This document shows, piece after piece, positions 9,685 through 20,284 of a DNA stretch of 64,000 bases. Where the stretch lies: the NCBI GenBank assembly GCA_039619475.1, contig CM077115.1:420554557-420618556 (forward strand), given 5' to 3'. The stretch comes from Icerya purchasi (Eukaryota > Arthropoda > Insecta > Hemiptera > Monophlebidae). The notes beneath the pieces were generated by a model. It ran no database searches and was not told the origin of the DNA. It saw nothing but the letters and a program-made list of their open reading frames with translations. Positions within the stretch are counted from its first letter, which is position 1; each line of letters begins with the position of its first letter. Position numbers and translations under genes: made by a program.

Positions 9685-10112
9685 GATTTTCTGTCAGGGT
9701 TGTCTCCCTTAGCCGAAAGGATCCGGTTTTAAGGCGCCGAATACTCGCCTACTCGTTCTGGATTGACATTCTTCAATCCGACTGGGGCACATTGTCGCGA
9801 ACGAGTTGCTGATAGTCTGCTGTTGTTACTGCAGTGATAAAGCTTAACGGTATTTATTAGTAGGAACATCTTCGGCAAATGAACCTTCCTCCGTTTTCAT
9901 ATCAGCAGTCTGTTGTGGGTTTTGATTTAGCTTTTCTAATCAGCGCTGAGCCCGCCGAATAGAAAATTACCACCCTGCACGACGTGGACGTACAGAACCC
10001 TCGTGGTTGCTGTTTCGTTTCTCCCGTCAGTGGGGCTAGCACCATACGACGGTCGAGTGACTACTTACTAGAGGAGGTAACTCTAGTTACAGCAACCTGT
10101 GCCCCGCAGGGC

Positions 10113-10147
10113 AACTTATCCTATAGAACAAACTTATCCTATAGAAC
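10113..10147. repeat. 18-bp tandem repeat at LINE 5' terminus
   Basis: Two copies of AACTTATCCTATAGAACA at 10113-10130 and 10131-10148. The last base overlaps the TSD. It may be a 5' junction duplication made during integration or part of the element. Confidence 0.6.
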
Positions 10148-10162
10148 ATGAAAATTAACTTA
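10148..10162. repeat. Target-site duplication, right (RTE-like LINE)
   Basis: Exact repeat of 6627-6641. Confidence 0.85.
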
Positions 10163-10800
10163 CGGTACATTAACTAGTTTTTAAAGAAGTCTGTGTCTTT
10201 TGCTGCATTCTCTTCCCTGCTGATATATCTTGCCATTGCGTAAACAAATGATATCAGCCGGTGACGCTTCTTCCTATTGAGTTACTCCAGCGCTATTTCA
10301 ATCACCTTCAGTCTTTCATTGTGCGGTATAACATTTTGAAGGGACTCGTTATCCATATTTTCTTCAACTGGATCCTCGTTGAGTACCACGGCTACAATAT
10401 CCTCATCTGCCGTTTCTTCAATCTCGTCGCTGTCCATTCATTCTGTAACGTCACCCGTATTATTTCACATCCTGGAATATTTTTTATTAGAGAAACAAGC
10501 TCCTCGTTGTCTTTTGAACTGTCCAAATCACATTGTTTATCAATTTCATTCCATTAATAACTGACTTTACGATCTAATAATATTTTCCACGACCGCACTA
10601 GTGCGCTATAGAACTAATCTCTTCCCATCCCTCAGATAACCCCAAGTGATAACATCAAGCATATCAACTGATTTTAAAGCAACCTGGCAGTCCTCACATC
10701 ACAGTCCCTATGAGTCACAGTACATTATGGCCACAGACAGCATCTTCATTTGCAGCGAATACAAACAAACATTCAGATACGTACTGCACATAGCTGTGGA
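10163..10800 (-). pseudogene. Tigger/pogo transposase remnant, C-terminal part
   Basis: Minus-strand pieces in shifting frames resemble the end of a Tigger transposase. One is LKSVDMLDVITW, near 10650-10690. Another is an acidic tail: EDIVAVVLNEDPVEENMD, then NERLKVIEIALE, near 10270-10420. Tigger proteins end in a similar acidic segment followed by a helix. Multiple stops show it is long dead. It belongs to the element bounded at 6532 and 10876. Confidence 0.5.
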
Positions 10801-10955
10801 TTTTATAAAAACCCTTTGGTTTTTTTTCAAAAATCGATCCGGATAATACGGAGTCCGGAAAACCGCGAGTTTACTGTATATGTGTATATACACGAGGGTC
10901 CTTCAATAAGTAAACAGACAAATCGCTCTGGAAGGGGAAACTAAAGGTGGTAGCG

Positions 10956-11073
10956 ACTTCCACGATAGCTCGTTTTGTTAGTTGGAGTGTTGGCTACGTA
11001 CTGCGAATGTTGTGTTACTTCCACGATAGCTCGTTTTGTTAGTTGGAGTGTTGGCTACGTACTGCGAATGTTG
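10956..11073 (+). repeat. 57-bp tandem duplication in the mariner 5' UTR
   Basis: Two identical 57-bp blocks (10956-11012 and 11017-11073), each starting ACTTCCACGATAGCTCG and ending CTGCGAATGTTG, are separated by TGTT (period 61). Confidence 0.9.
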
Positions 11074-11149
11074 GTTCGCCAGTGATTCCTAAAGTGGTCC
11101 GGTACCACTCCAAGAAAGTAGACACTATGAACAGCGTGGTGTGTTATTC

Positions 11150-12104
11150 TTTTTTTTTTTTGATATCAGAAGGATTTAAATTTATCGGAGAATAACCGCA
11201 CAATACGGCAGTTCGAGTATGAATCGCGCAAGTTTCTATTCGCGGGTGGATCAGTTCAAAAACGGCTGAAAAAATACCGCACCGTAGTGGACGCCCAGTT
11301 GAAGTGACATCGGCGATCCTCATAAAAAACATTGAGAAGATGATTTTAGCCGACAGGCGGGTTACAATCAAAGAAATATCACTCCAGTACGATGTGAGTA
11401 CACCGTCCACAATATCATTCACAACCATCTTAATTTCCAAAAAACCTACGCGAGATGGGTTCACAAAATGTTATCCGCGGTGCACAAAGAACATCGGCTA
11501 AGAATTTGCAAGGAGTTCAAAAATCGGTTCGATATTGAAGGTGAGGCCTTTTTAGGACGTATAATCACTGGTGATGAGATATGGGTCCATCATTACGAGC
11601 CTGAAACGGAAAGACAAAGCACGATGTAGAATCATTCGGAGTCGCCTGCAGCAAAAAAAATTCAAGCCGCGTCCCTCAGCAAATAAAGTACTTTTAACCG
11701 TGTTTTGAGATATGAAAGACACGGTTCTTTGTCATTATTTGGAAGATAGGAGTACTGTCAACGCAGAGTGGTATGCAGAAATGCTCAAACCCTAACTTCG
11801 ACCGGCGATGCGGCGGAAACGGCCAGGACACATCACGAAAGGGGTCATTCTTCAGCAGGACAATTCCACCTCCCACAGTGCCCTTTCAACGTATGCTATA
11901 TTGGAGGAAATGGAATGGGAGGTCCTTCCACATACCTTATGCAGCCCTGACTTATCCCCGTCAGATTTTCATTTGTTTAGACCACTCAGGAACTCTTTGC
12001 GTGAACACGTTTTCGAAAACAACGAAGAAGTCGAGGAGCATGTCCTAAAGTGGTTCCGCATTCAACCTAAAGAGAATACGAAGCCTTGTAGACGGGTAGG
12101 ATAA
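11150..12104 (+). pseudogene. Mariner transposase pseudogene
   Basis: Transposase motifs are present but spread over three frames: RRVTIKEISLQYDVS near 11360, ITGDEIWVHHYEP near 11560, and LQQDNSTSHSALSTYAILEE then PDLSPSDFHLFRPL near 11850-11990. The three catalytic Asp positions can still be read. The frameshifts and stops, and the loss of the N-terminus, mean it cannot make transposase. It is clearly different from the intact mariner at 3.1-4.2 kb. Confidence 0.8.
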
Positions 12105-12223
12105 GTGTATTCGTGTAGAGGGGGATTACGTCGAAAAGTGAAAAAAAAAAAATTGTAAGTATATTAATAATTAAAAATTTTATAGCGATTTGTCTGTTTA
12201 CTTATTGAAGCACCCTCGATCTA

Positions 12224-12300
12224 TGTCGTCACTAGCTTAGTTGACAGAGTCTTAGGTTCGATCCTGGACGACGACAGAAGTTATTACGAAAAATTAAATA
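12224..12300 (+). mobile_element. tRNA-like SINE head
   Basis: TAGCTTAGTTG (A-box-like) and GGTTCGATCCTGG (B box) occur with tRNA spacing. GTCGTC...GACGAC ends could pair. An A-rich stretch follows. It could also be a decayed tRNA. Confidence 0.4.
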
Positions 12301-12429
12301 AGAATACTCGCTAATAATAACATACAAGGCAATGGGAAACGACCACGCACAACATCATATGCGCGCTAGGCTAGTACACAGCAGACACACACGGGACTGC
12401 ATTTGTATATCGATAAATCAAACGATTAT

Positions 12430-12480
12430 TAATCAGTTCCGAATGTAGTCTTGCCTAGTACATAACCTATATCTGTACAG
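12430..12480 (-). repeat. Fragment related to the Gypsy LTR at 54.65-55.28 kb
   Basis: On the minus strand this holds GTACAGATATAGGTT and GCAAGACTACATTCGGAACT. Both words occur in the same order in the 3' LTR at about 54704-54785. The 12.3-12.6 kb stretch around it is otherwise unassigned, with a TA-rich run near 12532-12560. Confidence 0.45.
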
Positions 12481-12596
12481 CTGAGATGTACGAGTAGGTT
12501 TTCCACCAACCGAATAGTTAAGAAGATAATGATATATATATATATTTGTATATATATTGTATAGTGCTGACGATTAATTACTCATCTGTAACATAC

Positions 12597-14880
12597 CTAT
12601 GATAGGCAAAGTTGATACCTTCGTTCATATAAACAGATGTAACACTGTTGTAAATAAGCTTGGTTCAAGAGTTGATTCGTTAAATCTAAAATTTAAAATT
12701 CCCAAATCACAAATTATGGCGGTACCCTACCGTAGACTAACATGTGAGCAAGTGCTATATGATAATATCAAGCTTAACACAACTGTAACTTTATCCCCGC
12801 CACATCTATTAAATACTTTGGTTTTATACAATAATAGATAATAAATTTACTTTCTCTGAACATATAGAGCAGGGGTGGCCAGCACGTCGACCGCGATCGA
12901 CCAGTCGACTGACCGCAAACGTTTTGAAAGTAGCCCGCGAAGGTAAAGTTGAACAATTTGCTTTCACTTAAATTAATATTTAAAAATCTGAATGCAATAA
13001 TTTATTCTTACCAGAATAGACTGTGCAACGTAGCCATACTGTTTGTATTTATCCCGATGAACAATACGAATGAATGTTAACTTTCAAATTAATTCTAGTC
13101 GTAACGCATGCGCATAATCGCACAAAATGGCGCCAAATCATGTGTCAGACAGCAAATAATGGTGAACTGTTACTGATATACTGATGTAAGATGGTTAAGT
13201 CGTGCTAGATTTTTTTAACGGGATTTAGAGAATTTCTGCCACAAATATGCACTCATATTTACAAACTAAAGGTGATTCCTAAATTAAATGATCACGAACG
13301 GCTTCTTGATCTTGCTTTTTTCTGCCATATTACTGAAAAATTACACCAATTAAATCTGCAACTACACAGAGTAAAGGTAAAACAATAATAGATATGATAA
13401 GCATTTTGAAGTCAGTTAAAGAGAGATGCTTGCAATGCAATTAAAACGTCGGGATTTAAAGCATTATCAAAATCTGGCTGGTGAGTCTAAAAATAAAAGG
13501 AGAATCTTACTTACGACAAATATGCCGATATTATTGCACTGCTTCTAAAACAATTTGAAAGAAGATTTCTAACATTAAGTGAACTTAAAGATATTGCCAG
13601 TTTTTTGTCTTGCCCATTTAATGACAACATCGATGTTGAAAGTTTAGCTCAGAAACTAAACAACTTTCTCTCGGTACTACAAATTTAATAGGCTTAGAAG
13701 AAGAAATAATAAATATTAAATGCGACATAAATCTTACTGTAATTTTTGGAAACTGATAAGAAAACATAAATGGACAATTGTTGGGCGTTTCAATGCCTTC
13801 TTTGGATCAACATATTTATATGAATCCGCATTTTCATTTAAAAGTGCAATCAAAACAAAACATCGATCGCAATTAATAGAATCATGTTTGAGAATTGCTT
13901 GAAGTTCATATGAGTCGAATTTTGAGAAACTTGCTACACTTACGCAATGTCAGGTTTCATCCAATTAAACATTTTTATTCATTTGCTTATTTACAGTGTA
14001 TTTTATTTTAGTTAATAAGTATTTCATCTCGAAAAATAAAAAAAGTTATAATAATTATTTTCTTTCTTTATTTGCTAAAATTTTTTTGTGTATTTATTTA
14101 TTTACATTGTATTTTTTTTTTTTAATTTGATAAATATTGTGCTTCATAAAATAAAAAAAGATAATTATTTGTTTTCTTTGTTTACCATCATATTCTTTTT
14201 TAATTGAAATTCTGATTAATTATTTATTAAAATATCGATGAAAAATTTGAAAAATCCTAAAATTGTTTGTCCATATTCATGTTCGTCCGCAGACTATATT
14301 TTACAGAATAAATCGCCCCTAAGGGATAAAAGTTTGGCCACACCTGATACAAAGCATACAACTAATAAAGTTAATAAATAATATTATATTATTAAATCTC
14401 TCGGAGGAAAACTGTGGAGACTTAAGCATAGAACAAAATTAATATTGTATAAAGGATTAATAATACGCAGTGCTTATATTCATACTGCAACTATCCTAAA
14501 TGAAGTAGGCAAATAATTTGCAATATTAATTCTAATTGTGGAAAATTTCTCACAGACGTAACATCTTCTAACATAACTACATCTAATATTTCTTTACCAG
14601 TTTTAGCACGTCTATCGCCAATAGATTTATTTATTAAAAAAAGATTTCTTACATTTAAAATTAAAGTAACTCAATATGACAAAATAAATAGCAACAACGT
14701 TAAAGTAACTAATGATCTTGTTTTTACAGAATTTAAATCTATATACGACCAAAAGACAAATGATAAATTAACTAAAAATTTTTTTTCCTAATATTACAAC
14801 ACGTTTTGAAGATAAAAATTTTAGTGCAAACTATTATATGTGCCAAATACTTACTGGACATGATTCCATTAGTTTTTTTT
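12597..14880 (+). mobile_element. Decayed LINE split by a hAT element
   Basis: Left part (12597-12861): IPKSQIMAVPYRRL, then NKFTFSEHI, the thumb region of a reverse transcriptase. Right part (14355-14880): LWRLKHRTKLILYKGLIIRS and MCQILTGHDSI, the downstream blocks of the same protein class. The two halves are collinear and interrupted by the hAT at 12870-14346. Frames are broken throughout. Confidence 0.6.
12870..14346 (+). mobile_element. hAT transposon remnant (Charlie/GTF2IRD2-like)
   Basis: The termini are inverted: left CAGGGGTGGCCA, right (reversed) CAGGTGTGGCCA. They are flanked by 8-bp imperfect duplications, ATATAGAG (12862-12869) and ATACAAAG (14347-14354). The interior (plus strand, frame-shifted) has LNDHERLLDLAFFCHI and HQLNLQLH near 13290-13370, YADIIALLLKQFERRF near 13520, and FGSTYLYESAFSFK then KHRSQLIESCLRIA near 13800-13900. 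These are the C-terminal dimerisation blocks of hAT transposases. Stops and deletions make it inactive. Confidence 0.8.
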
Positions 14881-14930
14881 TTTTTTTTAAATATAAAATA
14901 ATAATATCATTTTATAGATTATCTTTTGGG

Positions 14931-15780
14931 CGCACCAGCGGCTTTGACCCAGCCACTACAGAAATCATGGAAAGAGTTAGATAGAGAGACGATTAGAAAT
15001 AGAGCTTAGGAAAGATTGAAGTATAGGGATTACATCTGGAGATGAAAAGGAAAGGACAAAGGAAGAACTATGAGGAGCAGGAAGGCCCAATGTTAAGATT
15101 TTAGAGTACAAAACAAAGCGCTCAGAATCAAAGGCAGGCCATTCAAAGAAAATGTGGTTTGCATCACATAAGGGAGGAAAGATGGAACTATGAAGGAGCC
15201 AATCGGGAGAGGATGACAGGGAAAAGCGAAAACGTGAAGAGGGTAGAAGGGAGTGATTAAAACGCAGTCTAATTAAGGAAACAATTGCGGATCGTTGATA
15301 AGAAGGGGAATGAAACCACGGCTGAGAATAGGGAACCGGCTGAATTCGAAGATAATGAAAGGCAGCATTAGAAAATAAAGAAGGATAGATGTCCGACCAT
15401 AGTCGGGAATGATTAGCTGAGGAAAAAGAAGGAGGATGTCTGAGGTAGGAAAATTACAGAATAAAGGACCATCGCGGGCGGCTGAACGGGTTAAAAAATC
15501 CGCTAACTCGTTGCTCTCGATGCCAGAATGGCTAGGAAACCACAAAAGGTCAATGGTAATGGAGCGGGATGAGAGTAAATTGGATATGAGAAAACGAATT
15601 AAGAGAATAATAGAATTGGAGGCATAAGAAAGCGGAGAAGAAATAGTAGCTTGAAAAACACTTTTGGAATCGAAGACAGTGAAACATTTATGAACGAGAC
15701 TGCGCATAAAATGGAGATAGACTCCGCTGTGAAAATAGAACAGAAGGAAGAGAGCTTCAAGGATTCAGAGTAACATTAGT
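14931..15780 (-). mobile_element. LINE-A copy 3: RNase H and 3' end, minus strand
   Basis: The 3' end (GCCGCTGGTGCGCCC on the minus strand) matches copy 2. The minus-strand reading frame at 15273-15707 includes FDSKSVFQATISS and LLWFPSHSGIESNELADFL, the second half of RNase H. Further downstream, the zinc-knuckle region is decayed. No TSD was identified. Confidence 0.75.
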
Positions 15781-16092
15781 TATTATTTGCATAAATTAGA
15801 GATAATTAAAAGCAATATATGCTGTAATTGAGATAACAATAAAACGAAAACCATTTATCACATAATATATACATGTCCTAAAATATAATGGATTAATATT
15901 ACTATACAATATAGGCTGCTCATTGCAATATAATGAAATAGTTGTATTGAAACAATTTCCAACATTTGTATACAAATTATTTAAGGTTAAACATATATAC
16001 AAATAACCACTACCAGTAACCATAAGCTATCCATAAATTTTTATAATTCTACGATGTTTTCTTATGGTTATAGAAGGATAAAAAATATAAAC

Positions 16093-16140
<48 letters not shown>

Positions 16141-16164
16141 TCATACATATATATGTACACCGAC
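15781..16164. other. Unassigned, ends in a TA microsatellite
   Basis: No coding signal. A TA run occupies about 16087-16136, next to the hAT remnant that follows. Confidence 0.4.
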
Positions 16165-18320
16165 GTATATAAAGGGGGAGTTTTGGAGGTTTGAACCCCC
16201 CCTTAGCTCACGCAAAAGCCCGAATATTAAACCGAATCGTAGTGTATGACTTCGCATTGTCGCTTTAGATTAGATTTAAAATAATTCGAATCTTTTTATG
16301 TCTTCATTTAAGTTACTTGAGTAGTAAAGAATGTCCAAGCTTATTTGTCAAAAAGAATATTATATTGTGTCTAGTCCTACGTATAATGATGAAGAAAAGC
16401 TCTGAAAGCTTTAAAAGAGCCTTGGAACCTACCGGATACTTTCAAGTTTACAGCCACTGGCAAGAGGAATTTTTCTTTTCAACGTCGATTGAACTGCGAA
16501 ACACTCATGACTTGTGTATTCAAACGTCATATAAGGAGCACTTTGAAAACTATGTATTCTCCTTGGAACAACGCAAGGCGGACGTGGTTATCAAGATCTT
16601 GGAGTCCTTATTAATAAAGCATTTACCAACTGGAAAAACGCTTTAGAAAACTTCAATCATCACACAAATACAACTGTAAAGTTCGCGGAAGGCAAATCTA
16701 CTGATGTTGTATAAACCTGGAAAGTCACAAAATTGATGATGAAGATAACCATGAGAGATTAAAAGCTATTCTAGAAACAGTTCTTTTGTGCAAAAGACAA
16801 GAAATGGTCCTAATAGGAAGCCACGATTATGTACTTAGAGTAAAAAAACCTGCTCACAATGACGGCAATTTTCGAGTACTTTTCCATTTTCGTGCTCGAT
16901 CTGGTGATGAACCACTTAAGAGTCATTTGCTTACACAAAGCATGCATAGTAGAGAGCTATGTATACTTTATCAGGAATTTAGAATTTACGAGGCGTGAGA
17001 ACAATAATCGTAGAAAAATACCCGAGAGGGCAATTCGTGCACTGTGTGGTTCACATTCTCTACTTAGTTCTAGAGCATTCATGTGGGGTACCCACTTATA
17101 GGGATCATAAAACGTGCAATAAACTTTTTTCGACAATTTTCAATTCGAGACAGTTTTTTTGAAGAAAATGGCTGATCAGATTAATTCATCTCATTCAACG
17201 TATATTTCTCTTTGTAAGATGCGGTAAATCGAAAAGCATGGGACTGTAGGTCGGTTTGCACAAATGATTCCTATAATACGCGTAAACTTGAAGCACTGCA
17301 AGAAGTTGCTGGTATGGATGTCGCCGTTCAAGCATACCGACTGCAAACCACCATACGAAATAGCCAGTTTGTGTGTCGCTAGTTATATTGAGAACAATTT
17401 TCCTCATATACAACAAGCCTTAAATAAGCAATGCAAAAAGTTAATATCACAGTTGTAGTTATGCCAGAACTATAAGAACGACATTACAAGATATTCGGAA
17501 TGAAAGTCAATTCTCGGTCCTTTTCGAGCAAGCAAAGCAGATGAGTTCTAATATCATAGATGTTTCAAGAAGGAACAGAAAGCAAACCCAGAGTAGTAAT
17601 GTACCAGGAGAAACTACCCAAATATATTACCGGCAAAATGTATTTGACCTCTTTGTTGATCATGTCATTACAGAACTCGATGTCCGCTTTAAACCACATA
17701 AAGAAACCATCGAAGGGATTCAAATGTTTCTATCTGAGAAGATGAGTAATGACTCTAGCACACAAGAAAAAAGGGGAAAAAATAGTGCAAACATTTCTGG
17801 GTGAAAATGAAGGCACAATATTTCTACGTGAATATGAGATACTGCACAATCACCGGAAATCTGCTACTCGAAAATCTACCACAGCTGTTGATCATTGCGA
17901 TGAACAGTTTTTTCCTGCTTCTTTTTATATTAGCCATACATCCAGTATTCACTACGACCCCAGAAAGATGTTTCTTCAATTAAGAACCTATATTAGGAAT
18001 CGAAAGAGTGACGAAAAAACATTGGTTTTACTCTTATGAGCATTCACCGTGGCCCGGCGGTAAAATTAGATTCTAAAGAAATTGTAAACAAGTTGGCAAT
18101 AAGACATAAACGACTCAATTTTAAATGGCATTCTTAATATATTATTATAATAATATTATTGTATAAAAATATAAGTAAAGAATGAAATAAAATTGAATTA
18201 TTTAATATAATAAATAATAATATTATAACATAGAACGACCTACTGTTTTATTTTGTTTAAAAAAAAATTATAAAAATTTCAGATTTGACCCCCCCCCCCC
18301 CATTAAAAAGCTATATATAT
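16165..18320 (+). mobile_element. hAT remnant encoding a ZMYM1/P52rIPK-like transposase
   Basis: The ends carry AAGGGGGAGTTTTGGAGGTTTG on the left and a C-rich run (TTGACCCCCC...) on the right, a weak inverted match. The broken plus-strand gene reads EPTGYFQVYSHWQEEFFFST and HENYVFSLEQRKADVVIK-type blocks at 16430-16600. It continues with HNDGNFRVLFHFRARSGD at 16855-16910 and YYRQNVFDLFVDHVITELDV near 17625-17690. These are typical of the TTF/ZMYM1-like hAT transposases. Both flanks are TA microsatellites (16087-16136 and 18329-18354). Boundaries are approximate. Confidence 0.7.
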
Positions 18321-18354
18321 GTCCGTGCATATATATATATATATATATATATAT

Positions 18355-18760
18355 CTTCTTCTTCAGGTACCTTCTCTTTGAAGGAAGTTAGTGATCGTAT
18401 GACGGTACTGCTCTCGATTGTTGGCTATCCTTAAAATTTCTGTTACTTTTCCAATATTTAACCATTCCTGTAAAGTTTTAATTCAAATCCGTTCTTCTTC
18501 TTCCTCTGGCCCGTTTCCCTTCCATATTTCCCACTTGTAATAACTCGTATTTATTACCCCCGATGATATCACCCAGATATGACGCTGATTTCCTTTGCTT
18601 TACCATAGCCACCAATTCTCTATCTTTTTTCATTCTCTGCAATACTTCTGTATTAGAAACTTTATCTACCGACGGTATTTTTAATATTCTTCTGTATAGC
18701 CCCATTTCGAATAAATTAATCTGCTTATCGATACCGTTTTTAGCGTTCAAGTTTGCACCT
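18355..18760 (-). mobile_element. RTE-like LINE, C-terminal fragment
   Basis: Minus-strand residues NLFEMGLYRRILKIPSVDKV, TEVLQRMKKDREL and KRARGRRRTDL match the C-terminal block of the family-B ORF (ALEMWCYRRL ... GRRR). The 3' end has a microsatellite-like GAA tail, not poly(A). Confidence 0.7.
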
Positions 18761-18814
18761 CATACATCAGTACTGAAAACAAATAACGTTTAATTATTCG
18801 CTACGTAGTTACTA

Positions 18815-19210
18815 ATGGTAGATCTCTATTACACAGTTTTTGGAAAGCACTTCTTGCGGTTACTTCCTTCCCCTCTATTTCGTTTTTCCCTTATTTTCTC
18901 TTCATTCTATCCTTTCCATCCAGATGATTGCAGTTTAATTTGCGATGCCAATCATACTTTTTTCAAATGTTCCGTTCTTTCCGCCGAGCTCTCGTGCTTT
19001 TCCGTTCAACTCTTAAGCCTTTCTCCTCCCATCAACGCTTTTCTCGTTCTTTCGCTCCCTATACCTCCTATAGTGTCTGCGATTGTCTTCTTCCCTTCCT
19101 CAATTTGTAATCGTATTAAAATGTAGTTGCTTTCCCCACTGATGATTTTTCGAACTGTAGCGCTCTAGATAAATACCCTTGCTAGGCGAGTCCAATTTAA
19201 AAAAATAAAA
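18815..19210 (+). mobile_element. LINE-A copy 4: 3' fragment
   Basis: Encodes PDDCSLICDANHTFFKCSV, then SICNRIKM and a stop, matching the end of copy 1. The 3' UTR ends GCTAGGCGAGTCC before an A-rich tail. Confidence 0.75.
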
Positions 19211-20284
19211 AAATAAGATAAAAATTTAAAAACGCAAATTTGCGTAAGATAGCGGAGATGATGATTCGGAATTTGCAGTAAACTGTTTACGTTACTATGT
19301 ATTATTTTAAGTATTCAAAAAAACACGTTTTCCTAAAGGAATTTTCCAACCGACAAATAACTTATTATTTTTTTATTCCGTTTTTCTTTTATGCAAGTAT
19401 CTTTACGTAATCTTTAATCGCAGTTTTCTGCATTTATAAATTTCTTACAGTCTACGGTATACATATAATAATATGTGCCGTGTATTTTGTAATAATTACT
19501 AATAAAAAAATAATCAAATTTAATTTATAAAATTATTTTATTTATTTATTTTTCATTTATAAAATTATTAATTTGAAACAAAAAGCAAAAATTTATAATA
19601 AACTTAAAAGTTTAAAGCAACCCATGTGACATATGTATGTGTGTGTGAACTGTAAGTTTAATGTGCGGTGCTCCACTGAAGTACACATTTTGCAGAATAA
19701 AATCCGTACTGGTTATAAGTGGGATGCGTTTATTACTTGGGGTGGCCTTAGAAATGTTTTTACAACTTAGCCTGTTTTAATTTACACGTGGGAAAAAATA
19801 TATTCAAAAGTAAAAGTGATAAGACGCGAGTTTTAACGTTCCTAGTACGATCATATTTCGGCTTTAAAGTTTCGATTACTCCACCTTGCGCGATAAACCT
19901 CGGTTAATGATTGAACAACTGCTTATCAGCTCGGGTAAGATCGTTTCATTTATTCATTTGTAATCAGCGATACCGCACCTCGCACTTTGATAACGCCAAT
20001 TGAACGGCGACGTGCCGATATGGCAACATGAAGAGCACTCAGCCAACGTATAGTTCTATTACCCAAACTGAATTCTTCCTTTCGCGCGACTAAGCAATAT
20101 GCAATAGACAATATAAAATTCAACGAATACATATTACGGCTGTCAGCCAAATCGTCCACCCGTCGAACATTATCTAGCAATCGCATTTGCGTGTATTTAA
20201 AGTCAAAAGAAATAGCTAATAACCTCATTAAAACTATACTTCTATTCCGGTTGATAACGTACTCATCCGAATTCGTAAATTAAT
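19211..20284. other. Unassigned AT-rich stretch
   Basis: No recognisable element. The minus-strand frame at 19950-20228 (92 codons) has no family signature I know and no clear splice sites. Confidence 0.4.

Larger units (their letters stand above)
6642..10147 (-). mobile_element. Complete RTE-like LINE (family B)
   Basis: A 3.5-kb non-LTR retrotransposon bounded by a perfect 15-bp TSD. It carries one uninterrupted endonuclease/reverse-transcriptase gene. The 3' end (left side here) has no poly(A) but a short ATG-type microsatellite tail, seen as CATCATTATCATCAT on the plus strand. The 5' end (right side) has an 18-bp tandem repeat at 10113-10148. A second copy of the same 3' end enters the window at 63825-64000. 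Intact ORF, TSD and both ends point to a young insertion. Confidence 0.88.
6532..10876 (-). mobile_element. pogo/Tigger-like DNA transposon remnant, split by an RTE-like LINE
   Basis: The outer ends are inverted and flanked by TA on both sides (6530-6531 and 10877-10878). The left end begins CAATCGGTTATCCGG. The right end, reversed, begins CAGTAAACTCGCGG. Both run into repeated 'TCCGGATAAT' words typical of pogo/Tigger termini. Between 10163 and 10800 lies a degraded minus-strand transposase. Without the 3.5-kb nested LINE the remnant is about 0.84 kb. Confidence 0.65.
10893..12218 (+). mobile_element. Degenerate mariner-like element
   Basis: 35-bp terminal inverted repeats at 10893-10927 and 12184-12218 differ at one position; each begins CGAGGGT and contains CTTCAATAAGTAAACAG. 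The inside holds a broken mariner transposase. I could not find a clean TA duplication at the ends. It sits 16 bp from the pogo-like terminus. Confidence 0.85.

Noticed and set aside
19950..20228. 92-codon minus-strand frame
   Set aside because: No recognisable motif, no splice context and no neighbouring exon; length is within chance for this stretch.
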